NCBI GenBank assembly: GCA_002150815.3
Contig: NDFF03000394.1
Coordinates: 62,001-126,000, forward strand
DNA: 64,000 nt
DNA from: Grammothele lineata
Lineage: Eukaryota > Basidiomycota > Agaricomycetes > Polyporales > Polyporaceae
Reading direction: 5' to 3'
A model generated the notes under the pieces. The model was not told where the DNA came from and made no database searches. It worked only from the letters and a program-made list of their open reading frames with translations. A program made the translations under genes and the position numbers. Positions 1-11,183 of this stretch are shown one piece after another (position 1 is the stretch's first letter; each line of letters starts with the position of its first letter).

Positions 1-834
1 TTTGTGCGCGGGCGCCGGTACCGCAGCCTCGAAGCTCCAACGCCCGAAGGGTTCCACGAGGAACCAAAGCAGCCCACACCTGTGCCGAAGAAATTCCTTA
101 TCCTCGACACAGCAGCATTCCGGGCTTGCAGTGCCCCACAGCAGGAGGGCTCGTCCGGTCTGGGGTCGCCGTACCTTCTCCAATACCGGGAGGCGTTGAC
201 ACGCCGCAAACCCACGGCAGCCGACTTACCAAACGGGTTTCGGACGGGTTCAGCCGCCGATCCGACGTCCCCTGCTCTCGCGGTTAGGCCCGACGTATCC
301 ACTCTTGCGATAGAAACTGGAGCCTCGGGAGAACGACCTCTTCCGTCTTCTCCTGCCTCGTCCACGACTACATCTTCTGCCGGGCCGGCCTCGCGAATCA
401 CTCCGTCGTCGAAAGCCAGCCGCACTTTGAACATCGCGCCCGAGAGGTCGCTACCTATACTAGACGCAGACGACATCGAGCTTGCGACCCCAACTTCAGA
501 CGCCCCGCTCCCAAGTCCCTACATGCTCGACATGCACGATATAATGCGTCGCGACGATGCGTATTCCGAGACCGCCGAGGCCGCACGTGCGGACACGCCG
601 AATCCATATGACCGCCTCCCGCCGATACGGCCACTGCGGGAGCTGGGGCGTGGAGACCTCGCGGTGTCGGGTCCGTTGGACATAGTGAGGATATCGCTGG
701 GCTCGAGCCTGTACGTGCCGCGAGCCTCGCAGATATCTGCGTCGTCGCTAGGGGACGCAGCGCGGCCCTCAAGGAGCTCTTCGAGTTCGTCATGGACTGT
801 GGGGAGGGATTCTCCAAGGGACGCGAGGTCGTAG
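1..834 (+). CDS. C-terminal part of an unknown Ser/Pro-rich protein (5' end outside window)
   Basis: An open frame runs in from the left edge and stops at TAG 832-834, giving about 277 residues. The frame is open from base 1 with no convincing start, so the true N-terminus lies outside the window. The protein is rich in Ser, Pro, Ala and Arg, has Ser runs near its end, and shows no membrane segment or catalytic motif that I recognise. A less repetitive block near residues 195-240 (YDRLPPIRPLRELG) is the part most likely to be conserved. It reads like the disordered tail of a larger fungal protein. Other frames here are also open, as usual in GC-rich DNA, so the coding call is moderate and no function is proposed. 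Confidence 0.45.
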   Translation, partial: FVRGRRYRSLEAPTPEGFHEEPKQPTPVPKKFLILDTAAFRACSAPQQEGSSGLGSPYLLQYREALTRRKPTAADLPNGFRTGSAADPTSPALAVRPDVSTLAIETGASGERPLPSSPASSTTTSSAGPASRITPSSKASRTLNIAPERSLPILDADDIELATPTSDAPLPSPYMLDMHDIMRRDDAYSETAEAARADTPNPYDRLPPIRPLRELGRGDLAVSGPLDIVRISLGSSLYVPRASQISASSLGDAARPSRSSSSSSWTVGRDSPRDARS

Positions 835-1841
835 AGGACGCTAGGAAGGGTGTATGTGTAGACGTCCTTTGTTACCTCCCTACTTACCACCCACCCGGGG
901 CGGTCTGCTGTGTTCCGGAGATGCTTGCACGTTCTCACCGTACGTTGTATATAGTAGTAAAGCAGTATGTATGATTACCTATTCTTGTGCAAGTCGTGTT
1001 TAGAGCGGACTTACTTAATTCGCGTACAACCTGTGCTGGCGGCTGATGCCATGTCCTTGAGGAGCACGAGTCTGCGTGCCAAGATCCCGCTCAAAGAAGT
1101 CGCAAAGAACTTGACCTTCCTCATAGAGCCCACCCTGCCACGGTTGAGCCGTGAGATACTAGTACATCGGTGTACCGTTGTAGGATGAGCGCATGTACGG
1201 ACACACCTAGCTATAGGAGCTGTACATTTCTGTACAGCGTCGAAGGACGTTCATCAAAGGAAGGCGCAGTAAGTACCATACGATCAGACATATTATCGAC
1301 CATTGTAAAAGGGGATCGGCACTGGTGTAGACAGTTGACACTTCGGGTGACGGGTGGCAGGGCGAGGCCTGCTTGGCAACCGAAGGCGTTGTCTTGCCGC
1401 GCCGGTTCGATGGCCCGGCGCGGGACCGCTGAACGTGTTGTATGTATTCGCTAAGCGGCATAGGTTTGTGAGCGCTCGTGTTACGAGCTCTCCACTTGAG
1501 AGCTAAAGGTGAACATGCGCAGCGGGCTCCTCCTCAAAAGAGTCGGTATGGTGCTGGAGGCGGTCCGAACACGGAGAGTGCTAGTTACATAGCCAGGCCA
1601 CTCGGCCGAACAGGAAATGGAGCAAGGCACCGACGGGCGAGCGCCGATACCATCGAGCCGCCCCTTGCGCTTAGCGTACAGCGCTCACAGCCACGCCTTC
1701 GACCAAACGTACATATGCCACTCCACCCGTCGTCATGCGCTCGCGCTCTCCTTCTCGCCCCGCCTTAATTATTCTTCTTCCCCACCTCGCCCCGGCCCCC
1801 TCTTGATTCTTGCTACGACGGTTGCTGCATAGCACGCACGC
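835..1841. other. Intergenic region upstream of the aspartic protease gene
   Basis: No supported gene lies here. The last 100 bases before the protease ATG are pyrimidine-rich (TTCTTCTTCCCC and C-runs near 1770-1805), which is typical of fungal promoters and leaders. I see no clear TATA box. Confidence 0.5.
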
Positions 1842-3626
1842 ATGAAACTCTTCGCCGCGCCGGCCTTCGTCTTCTACCTCGCATGTCTCCTCGATGATCT
1901 CCCCGTCGCCCGCGCCGCACGCTTCCCCGTCCGGGGGCGCATGGGTGGCTTCGCGGGGCACGGGGATGGGCTAGTGCGGAGGGCGAGTATTTCTGGGGCG
2001 CCCGATCTGTCGAACCAGGGGAACCTCCAGTACCAGACGAACATCACCCTTAATGGGCAGCGGTTCCAGGTGCTCATCGACACTGGGAGGTATGTTGCTC
2101 CGCCTTTCAGACCTGCCTCAATTTATTCAACGAGGGGCGGCTGTTAGCTCGGACCTATATGTGTCGGGCACTGTCCCTGGGGCGAAGGACACTGGCAAGA
2201 CAGGCTCGGTGACCTACGCCGTCGGAGATACCAAGGGTGCGCAGATATCCACATACGGAAAACAAAGGATAACTCTGACTGTGCCCGCGTAGGCCCGATT
2301 AAGTTAGCCACCTTGGAGTTTGAGGGTTACACAGTACAAAATCAAGCGTTCAGTCAGTCACTTTGTTCCAGCTATGGCGATCGCGTCCTTACTTTCCCTT
2401 GATTTTAGTCGAGCAGACACCCGACAGTCAGCACACGGAGGGTGGGGGTATCATTGGTCTTGGCCCAGGAAGTTCGTCAGATGTGGAAGACGCAATCCAC
2501 AACTCTTCCGGGGACGCTCCTCTGGATCGCATCTTCCGGCAGAACACGACGACGCCCAACTACATCACGATCCTGCTCGGCCGTTCTGGTGACCCCACGG
2601 ACACCTTCCCAGGCGACTTCACAATTGGGGAGACGGTCGACCCGTACGGAAACATCACGAGCCAGCCGAAGCTGCCCGCGAACCGGGTCACGTCGCACTG
2701 GACCGCGCTCATGGACAAGAACGGGATCATCGGGCCCGACGGGAACAGGATCAACACGACGAAGCACGCGACGGGCAACCGTCTGAACGTCATGTTCGAC
2801 TCGGGCTTCACGTTCCCGCAGGTGTCGACGTCCGTATCTCATCTTTTCGAAGTGTCCTGCGCGTGCTGATTCGTATGTCTGTGTAGCAACATCGCGAACA
2901 ACATCTATGGGCGTGTCCCTGGCGCGAAGCTCGCGAATGTGACCGGGGGGACGGCGCCGATGTGGACGTTGCCCTGCACGACGGAGCTGAACATTTCCTT
3001 CGTCTTCAGCGGGGTCGTGTTCCCGGTGCACCCGCTCGACACGGTCACGAACGCGTTAACGGGTCCGGACGATGAGAATGGCAACCCGACGTGCGTCGGT
3101 GCGTTCCAGCCTATCACGATCGAGCACGATGGGTTCGACATCATCCTGGGCATGTCGTTCCGTGAGTACCCACTGCGTATCCCAATCGATTTTCTCATCT
3201 CACACGTGTCTTATAGTCCGCAACGCATACATCCTCATCAACTTCGGCGACTTTGTCGACGGCGCGCTCGCCAAGGTCGGCGACCCGTACATCCAGCTGC
3301 TCTCCATCACGGACCCGGTCGAGGCACACAACGACTTCGTGCAGGTCCGTCTGGACGGCGTTGACAAGGGCGACAAGCTGCAGCTGCTGCCCGCGATCCC
3401 GGACACGGACTCTGACGATGACGACGACGGGCACGACGAGGACTGGGTGCACAAGTACCTCCCGTACATCATCGCGGCGAGCGTCACCGCGGGGGTGATC
3501 GTCCTCATCCTCATCGTCGCCGCGTCGTACCGCGCGTCGAGGAGGTCGAGGTACCGCCGCCTGCACGACCCAGCGCCGGCAGGTTTGCCGTCGCAGCACC
3601 AGCCGACGCCTGCCCGGACGTACTGA
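1842..3626 (+). CDS. Membrane-anchored pepsin-like aspartic protease (peptidase family A1)
   Basis: Six exons fit: 1842-2089, 2148-2236, 2293-2352, 2409-2829, 2887-3161 and 3217-3626, for about 500 residues. The product starts with a signal peptide (MKLFAAPAFVFYLACLL). Splicing of exons 1 and 2 creates the first active-site motif IDTGSSDLYV. The second catalytic Asp is in VMFDSGFTFPQV, where Phe replaces the usual Thr or Ser after DSG. A flap-region Tyr (SVTYAVGDTKG) and GGGIIGLGPG are also present. After the protease domain come an acidic linker (DSDDDDDGHDED), one transmembrane helix (YIIAASVTAGVIVLILIVAA) and a short basic tail. The enzyme should therefore sit in the plasma or vacuolar membrane with its catalytic domain outside the cytosol. 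Such enzymes cut proteins at acidic pH in the secretory path, vacuole or cell surface. The substrate is unknown. The exon 3/4 junction is the least certain. Confidence 0.88.
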
Positions 3627-5216
3627 GCGTGTGGGGTTTCGCTGCGCTCCGCTGTGTTATCTGGGCTGTTGCTTCATCTCTCGATCTATCAACCTGCTTT
3701 GTATCTGTCGGAACCTTGGAGGTATCTCTCGCTCGCTCGCTTTCGCACCACGGACCATGATTGCATATCCTATTGACATTGCCATACTACTCGCACTCTC
3801 ACATACATACATACACTTGCATAAGTTATCGTACCACACGCAGTGTGCGCAATACATGGATATTGAACCTACCTCGGCCTGGCCTGGCACGACGTCACTC
3901 TTGACGATGCCGATGGCCTTCCAGACATGCGTACCCACGGTCCCACTAGCACCGACGAGCGGGCCTAAGGACCGTCCGGTCGGGACCGGAGGATGACGTG
4001 GAAGCGGCACGGTGGCCATCGTCCGCCGGGGGGGAGAAGAAGGCGAAGGGCGGCTGATGGAAGGGACGACTCACCTGGGCCGCGGCGGGCGGCACCACTA
4101 GAGGGTTGGTGCATGCAAGAGGGCCCTCGCGGGTCGCTGGCGGAGACTGCGGGGACGGGCGGCGGCGCCGGGGTGGAAGAAGGGCGGTCTAGACACGGGC
4201 GGCGATCATCGATGGGCACAGGGGTTCGAGCCTGCGCCGGCGGGCATCGCGCACGCCGGGGCCGGGACCGGGGGAGCGTGGGCGTACGTGACAGCAGAGG
4301 GCGGTGACGGCGGCGACTGGGGGCGTTGGAAGGCGCGGGGCTTGTGGGCAGCTGGGGACGACAAGACGACGGGGGACGGGGACGGGCGGACAAGGTTCAG
4401 AGGGGGCCAGATGGAGGGAGGTCTGGGAGAGGGCTGGGGGCGTGCGTCCGGCGGGGTCGGAGGCGATGATGCGGCATGGGGCACACGCGCGCGGCCGGGC
4501 GACGTCGACGGCGACGGCGACCTGCGGGTCGGACGGGCTGGGCACTCACGGAGGGCGTCACGGCGTGCGCTGGATCGGTCACGCGTGACGGGGCAGAAGC
4601 CCAGTGCTTGCTGGTGGGCCCGAGCGGCCAGCGGCGACAGCGGGGACGCTGAGCCGGGCCCGCGCACGTTGCCGGCCGCGTCGTCGGCGGGGCTGGGGAC
4701 GGCGCCGGGGCGGATGGACGGGTGATGGACGGCAGGGGCTCCCACGGCGCACTGGGGGTGGTGATGGGGCGCCTGATGCGGAGGGGCGGCCGTGCGGGGC
4801 TGGGTTGAGCTGGGCTGGCTGGAGGGGACAGCGAGAGGGCGCGGGGGCGCTGGAGGCACGAACAAGGACGGGGAGAAAGACAATGGCTGGGACGAGGGCC
4901 GCGGGGGCGACGAGAGAAGGGCGAGGACGGAGATAAGCTGATGTGGGCGGCCCAATGGGGCCCGCAAGGGCGACTGGTCGGAGTTCGCCATGGGCAGTGG
5001 CGAGCACGCCGCGCTGTGTGGCCCGGCGCACGCGTGCGAACCGAGTCCGAGCTGGGCTGTCGGCTCTGGCGCTCGCCCCTCCCCTTCTCAACGCCCCCAG
5101 CACCTCCCTCCCTCTCTCCATCACCCTCCTCCCCGTCGTCCGCCCCTCCCTCGCCGCCGTCCCCCCAAGCCCAGAGCGCTTGTCCGCCCATCCCCGCCTC
5201 ACCCCGCCCGCCCCCC
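3627..5216. other. Intergenic region with a strongly G-rich block, upstream of CHD1
   Basis: About 1.6 kb without a supported gene. From about 4010 to 4940 the plus strand is very rich in G with many GGG and GGGG runs. From about 5050 to the CHD1 ATG it becomes C- and pyrimidine-rich, typical of a fungal leader. Long open frames on both strands give Pro/Arg/Ala-rich nonsense and are composition artefacts. Confidence 0.5.
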
Positions 5217-8200
5217 ATGAACGGCCTCGACGACGACGACCCCATGGCCTCTGCCCTCTCTCCCGTCGCCCCCCTCAGCCCCAGCGACGACAGCGACAAC
5301 ACCATGCAAGTCGACTCCGACGTCGACGTCACCCGCATGCCCGATGCCGACGCCGACGGCGAATATGACGATGACGACCCCCAGCCCGATCCCCAGCCCA
5401 GTGCCCCATCGTCTTCCTACCACGCCAAGAGAGTCGTGAGTGTTTCCTTTGACGTCCTCGTCGAGTTCTCGAGCGTTGACCACCCGGGGTATCCGTGGTA
5501 GGTGAAGGATGAAGACGAGTCGGTATGCGCGCTTATTTACACTGCTCGCGTCTTGGCTGAAATACTTTCTCAAGGGGTACGAAGATGAAGCAGAAGATCC
5601 AAATGATGATGACGAGGACGCGTCCTATGCAGACGAGGAGTACGGTGCACCCAAGAAGAAGGCACCCAAGAAGAAGAAGGCCCCGTCTAAGCCTAAAGGT
5701 GCGTCTCTCGCTTCACTAGATTGAATGTCCCCCCGTTCATTACGCGCGCATACAGTCGCCCCTCGACATGCCGTCGTCGACTCCGACTCCGATTCAGATT
5801 ACGGCGCGCGGTCCAAGAAAAAGAAGAAGGGGCGCAACGCGGGAGACGAACTGCGCGTGTCTAGCAGAGGGGGCAAGATCCCAAACTATGTAGACGACGT
5901 GCAAGACTTTGAGCAGTTCGATGACGACGCGGACGGGATGACATACACAACAGTCGCGGCCCCGATGAAGGAGGAAGACGAGATTGAGAACGTACTTGGA
6001 CACTGTAGAGATGAGGCGCACGAAGAGGATGTGGAGGACGACTGGTACACGAATATAGTGCGTACTACACTCCATGTTACTGCGACGCGTTGGTCTGAGA
6101 CGCGCCGAATGAAAGCGCTTCCACATCAAATGGAAGAATTTCTCCCATCTGCACAACACGGATGAGATGTACGAGTTCTTGAAGCGGTTCAAGGGCCTGA
6201 AGCGCGTGGACAACTACATCAAGGCGTTCAAGGCCGAGCAAGAGCTTCTCAAGCACGGCAAGATCTCGATCGAGGAGCGCGAGACTATCATGCTCCGTCG
6301 CGAACGCGACAAGGAGGAGCTTGAAATGCACAAGACCGTGGAACGGGTCATCGCGCAGCGGGACAACGACGCCGGTCAGGTCGAGTACTTCTGCAAGTGG
6401 AATGGCCTCAACTACGACCACTGTACATGGGAGGCGCTCGACGAAATCCGCGTGCTCGCGAAGGAGCAGATCGCCGCGTTCCGCCAGCGAGAAGCGGACG
6501 CCCGGTTCCCTTTCAAGAGCGCCCCGTACGCGAGGCATTCGCGACCTGCCTTCGAGAAGATCACGGAAGATCCCCCGTATCTCGTCGCCACCGGTGGGCA
6601 GCTTAAGGACTTCCAGCTTACTGGCTTGAACTGGCTTGCGTACCTGTGGAGTAAGGGCGAGAATGGAATCCTTGCGGATGAGATGGGTCTGGGAAAGGTG
6701 CGAGCTCTGGTCCATCATCCCTTCACAACGCTGAGAGCGGCCTCCAGACGGTCCAATCAGTCTCCTACTTGTCGTATCTGTTCCACGAACGAAGACAGTA
6801 TGGACCCTTCCTCGTGATCGTGCCACTGTCGACGATCACCGCGTGGCAATCGCAGTTTGCGACGTGGGCCCCGGACTTGCACGTCATCACCTACATCGGC
6901 AGCGCCAACGCCCGCCAGGTCGCGCGCCAGTACGAGTTCGGGCCGTCGGTGAAGAAGCTGAAGATGAACGTTCTGCTGACGACGTACGAGATCACGCTGA
7001 GGGATGTCAAGGAGCTCGGCGAAATCAAGTGGCAGATGCTCATGGTGGACGAGGTGCGTGTATGCGTGTTGATCGCTCGTGTACGGTATGTAAAATGGAC
7101 GTTTTTAGGCCCATCGTCTCAAGAACTCGGAGAGTCAGCTTTATGAAGCCCTGCGGGGCTTCTCCGCTGCGTCGAAGGTTCTCATCACGGGCACTCCGCT
7201 TCAGAACAACGTCAAGGGTGAGAAGAGTGTTCTATCGCGGGAACGGATGAGCTCATAAGTCTTGTGATAGAGCTTCTTTCATTAATGCACTTCCTGATGC
7301 CAGAGAAGTGTAAGCATACTCTCCGCTATCTTTCACGAGCACATAGCCTAATGCCACCGAAATGACGCAGTCCAGCTCACGAACGAGTTCGACCTCAACG
7401 ACGTAGACCATGAGGTCAAGATCAAGGAGCTTCACAAGCAGCTTGAATCGTTGATGTTGCGTCGGTTGAAGCGCGATGTCTTGACGTCCTTGCCTACAAA
7501 GAGCGAGCGTATTCTTCGTGTGGAAATGTCTGCGATGCAGACACATTTCTACAAGAATATCTTGACGAAGGTGTGATGTGTTGGGGTACTGCATGGACTC
7601 GAAGCTGAACACGAACCTTGATAGAACTTCCAAGCTCTCGTCAAGAGCGCGAACGGCAACAACAACATTAGCTTGTTGAATATCGGTATGTGAGCTCGAT
7701 CAATAAGACGGTCCATATATCTAAATATATGAACAGCTATGGAGCTCAAGAAGGCCGCCAACCATCCTTATCTGTTCGACGGTGCCGAAGCTCAGTCAAA
7801 CAACGATGAGGATACCCTCAGGGGTCTTGTCATGAGCAGTGGCAAGATGGTTCTCCTCGACAAGCTCCTCGCCCGCCTCCGTCAAGATGGCCACCGCGTG
7901 CTCATCTTCAGCCAAATGGTCCGCATGCTCGACATCATGAGCGATTACATGAGCCTGCGCGGCTACCAGCACCAACGGCTGGACGGCACCATCACCTCGG
8001 AGCAGCGCAAGAAGTCGATCGCGCACTTCAACTCGCCCGGCTCCCCCGACTTCGCCTTCCTCCTCTCTACGCGCGCCGGCGGCCTCGGCATTAACCTCGA
8101 GACCGCCGATACCGTCATCATCTTCGACGTGAGTATCTAATCTCTCAAACCGGCCTGCTCGGTCTCGGAACTGTGGGCGCGCCACGGCGGAAACACGTTG

Positions 8201-10552
8201 CTGACCCTTCCGCCCCACCCTTCCCTTTGACAGAGCGACTGGAACCCCCAGAATGACCTTCAAGCGATGGCGCGCGCCCACCGGATCGGTCAGAAATCGC
8301 ACGTAAGTGTCTACCGCTTCGTGAGCAAGGACACAATGGAGGAGGATGTCCTGGAGCGGGCCAAGAAGAAGATGGTCCTGGAGTACGCTAGTGAGTGTGG
8401 CGGCGTTTTCGGGCTGAACGGCGAAATTGACGCGTTGCGCAGTCATCAACCAGATGGACACGTCGCAGGCGCACCTGAGCTCCAAAGGCGGCGCAAAGGA
8501 CCCGGCGAAGGCGGACACGCTTAGCAAAGACGAGCTCCATGCGGTCCTCAAGTATGGCGCGCAGAAAATGTGTGTCACCCGAACGTGCTCTGTCCCTCGT
8601 TCCGTTGCCCTAACCGACTATGCCCTTCCCCTCTTCCCTAGCTTCGACAAGGATGACAGCCAGCAGAGCAAGAAGCTGGACGAGATGGACCTGGACGACA
8701 TCCTCAACCGCGCCGAGCAGCACGAGACGGTCGCCGCGCAGAACGAGGGCGCGTCCCTCGGCGGCGAGGGCTTCCTCGAGCAGTTCGCCAACATCAGCGA
8801 CGTCAAGAACGACATGAACTGGGAGGACATCATCCCCGTCGAGGAGCGCCAGCGCTTCGAGGCCGAGGAGGACGAGCGCAAGGCCGAGGAGCTCGCCGCG
8901 TCGGAGACCAAGGACCGCAAGCGGTCGCACGCCCCCGTGTCGTATGAGGGTATGGACGTCGAGCACCCGTCTTCGGCCGCTCCTGCGAAGAAACCCCGGC
9001 ACCCCGCGCCTCAGCGCAAGACCCCCAGCCAGAAGGCCATGGAGCTCAAGGAGCGGGACGTCCGCGTGCTGGTAAGGAGTCTGCAGAAGTGGGGAGACAT
9101 CAGGCAACGATACGATACCATCGTGCGTGTTCTTCCTTTCGTTTTGGTCCCGACGCTGTGTCTCAACAAGCTGTATCTTTGACAGGTCCAAGAGGCCAAG
9201 CTCACGGAGAAGAACCGGGGCATGATCCAGGACGTCTCGGACGATATCATCGAGCTCTGCGCCCGCGCCGTGGACGAGAACAACGCTGAGAAGCGGCAAC
9301 GCATAGAGGCGGGCGAGACGCTCACCAACGCGCAGAAGAGCAAGGCCGTGCTCGTTACGTACCGTGGTGTCGCCAACATCAACGCCGAGACGGTCCTTTC
9401 CCGCCATCGCGACCTGCAGATCCTTTTCAAGTACCTCGACCCGCTGAACGACGACGAGCAGTATGGCTGGGCGATTCCCATCGAGAACATCCGCCCTACG
9501 CTCAACTGGTCTGGGCGCTGGGGTCCGCAAGAAGACGCGATGCTGCTCGTGGGCGCGTACCGGTATGGCTTCGGGAACTGGGAGGCGATGGCCAAGGACC
9601 CGCGCCTGGGGCTCGACGGCAAGTTCTTCCTCGAGGAGGGCAAGAAGGGTGAGGACTCGGCGAACCGCCCCATCCCGAACGCCATCCACCTCGTCCGGCG
9701 TGGCGACTACTTGCTCGGCATCCTTCGCGAGCACGACGAGAAGATCCGCGCGATCGAGTCGAGGTTGACGACCCGCGGGGGCGTCCCCAAGGTGTCGCTG
9801 TCTCCACCTCCACCTCCGGTTGCGTCAACGTCGTATGCCAGCTCGGTACGGAGGCGCGCGGAGAGCGAGGCGGTCGCTTCGGTGGATGAGGGTGCGAGCA
9901 AGAAGCGGAAGCGGAGGCCGACGCCAACGTTCACGGATTCCTCTTCGTCGGATGAATGGTATGTTCTCATCTTCATCATTAATCACATACAGCTCTAATG
10001 GAGGTCCCTTAGCCCGTCCATGGACGAGGGCGCGACAAAGGAGCTGTTGCGTCCCGTGAAGAAGCAGCTGGTGCGTCTTCGCTGAACGTATAACTTCTTT
10101 GGCTACGTCTGACACATCATGCGTAGAAAAACCTGAAGCTTTCTGGTGGCGACATGCCGCGAGAAGACAAGGTTGCGATCCTCAAGGAATCGCTCGCTGC
10201 AATCGGCAAGCGTATAGAGGCTGTTCTTCAACAGAAAGCAGCGGCCGGCGAGGACCGGGACAGGTGGCGACGACACCTCTGGACGTGAGTACTCAGTGTT
10301 GAAAGTCTTTAGTTTCTCCATAGCTGAACGACTTGTTGCAGATTTGTCACGCTATTCTGGCCCAAGAAGGTCAAGGCAGCGAAACTAGAGGAGATCCATG
10401 CGAAGATGATCACCAAGGAGGGCCCGAGGGCACCTTCCGCAGACGGCACGTCCGCAGCGAAGAAGCCTAGGCTGAGCACGAGCGCGAACAGTCGTGGCGG
10501 AGGGGCCTCCGCCTCAACGAGTACCTCGCATACCAATGGCAAATATCGGTGA
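5217..10552 (+). CDS. CHD1: CHD1-type ATP-dependent chromatin remodeler
   Basis: A gene of a dozen or more exons encodes a protein of roughly 1,400 residues, close to yeast Chd1. In order it has an acidic/Lys-rich N-terminus, two chromodomains (the first containing [13 protein letters not shown] after splicing, the second [20 protein letters not shown]), and a SNF2 ATPase with DEMGLGKT (about residue 410), DEAHRLKN and [11 protein letters not shown]. The helicase C lobe holds [24 protein letters not shown] and [20 protein letters not shown]-like DNA-binding region follows ([19 protein letters not shown]), then a C-terminal CHCT (DUF4208) helix bundle near [20 protein letters not shown]. Several key motifs, such as GLGK|T and DE|AH, are split by introns. 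The protein slides and spaces nucleosomes in transcribed chromatin in the nucleus. The start at 5217 opens the acidic N-terminal exon and has no competing in-frame ATG just upstream. A 21-nt exon (5502-5522) joins exons 1 and 3. Confidence 0.95.
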
Positions 10553-11183
10553 CACGTCGCCCCCAGTCGCCTCCCGTTTCGTACTTCTGCTGCCCCCCAC
10601 TGTATCAATGACCTCCCCTCTCTGCTGCTGCTGTGCCTATCCGCCGTCCCTCGAATACCTGGACGCTCCTACCCTCCGCTTAGTCTCTTCCGTCGTACAG
10701 TTTTGTTTATCTCTCAGTGCCTGCGCTCTATACATTACCTAGCATGCTGTACATCCCATTGCCTATACACTCGACGTTATCGTCCCTCTCCCGGGTATAT
10801 CACTCACGCTATGTTTCCTCCGATGGTCGAATGTTTTCGTATACAACCCGCATACGCGCACTCTGCTCTTCGCCTTCCTGTGTAACACCGTGTGCAATTA
10901 TAATACAACAGTACATCGTCGCACAGTCTGGTCCAATATGTGCACCGTTCCAACGTCTAAGAGCGCGCGAGAACGTAGGGTGAGTAGGGAGTGTCCTAAT
11001 GTTCGTGAACCTATGTTCTTGTGTCGTTGCACATTTACACGACGGGCGCGCTCAAGGCTGCTGGAAGGGTCCACAACGGCTGCTACGTCAACACCCGGGG
11101 TTCCAAGCACGTTCGAGTCGCTGTATACGCGTCGGAGGGGCGTCTCGTCACGAGAGCAGGCTGCACCGTTCTCTGCAGGGTGT
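10553..11183. other. Convergent 3' intergenic region
   Basis: This is the space between the 3' end of CHD1 (plus) and the 3' end of the minus-strand Smr-like gene. I see no gene. The sequence looks like 3' UTR. Confidence 0.5.

Noticed and set aside
4206..5338. Long minus-strand Pro-rich open frames upstream of CHD1
   Set aside because: They arise from the G-rich plus strand (C-rich complement) and give Pro/Ala/Ser strings with no motif.
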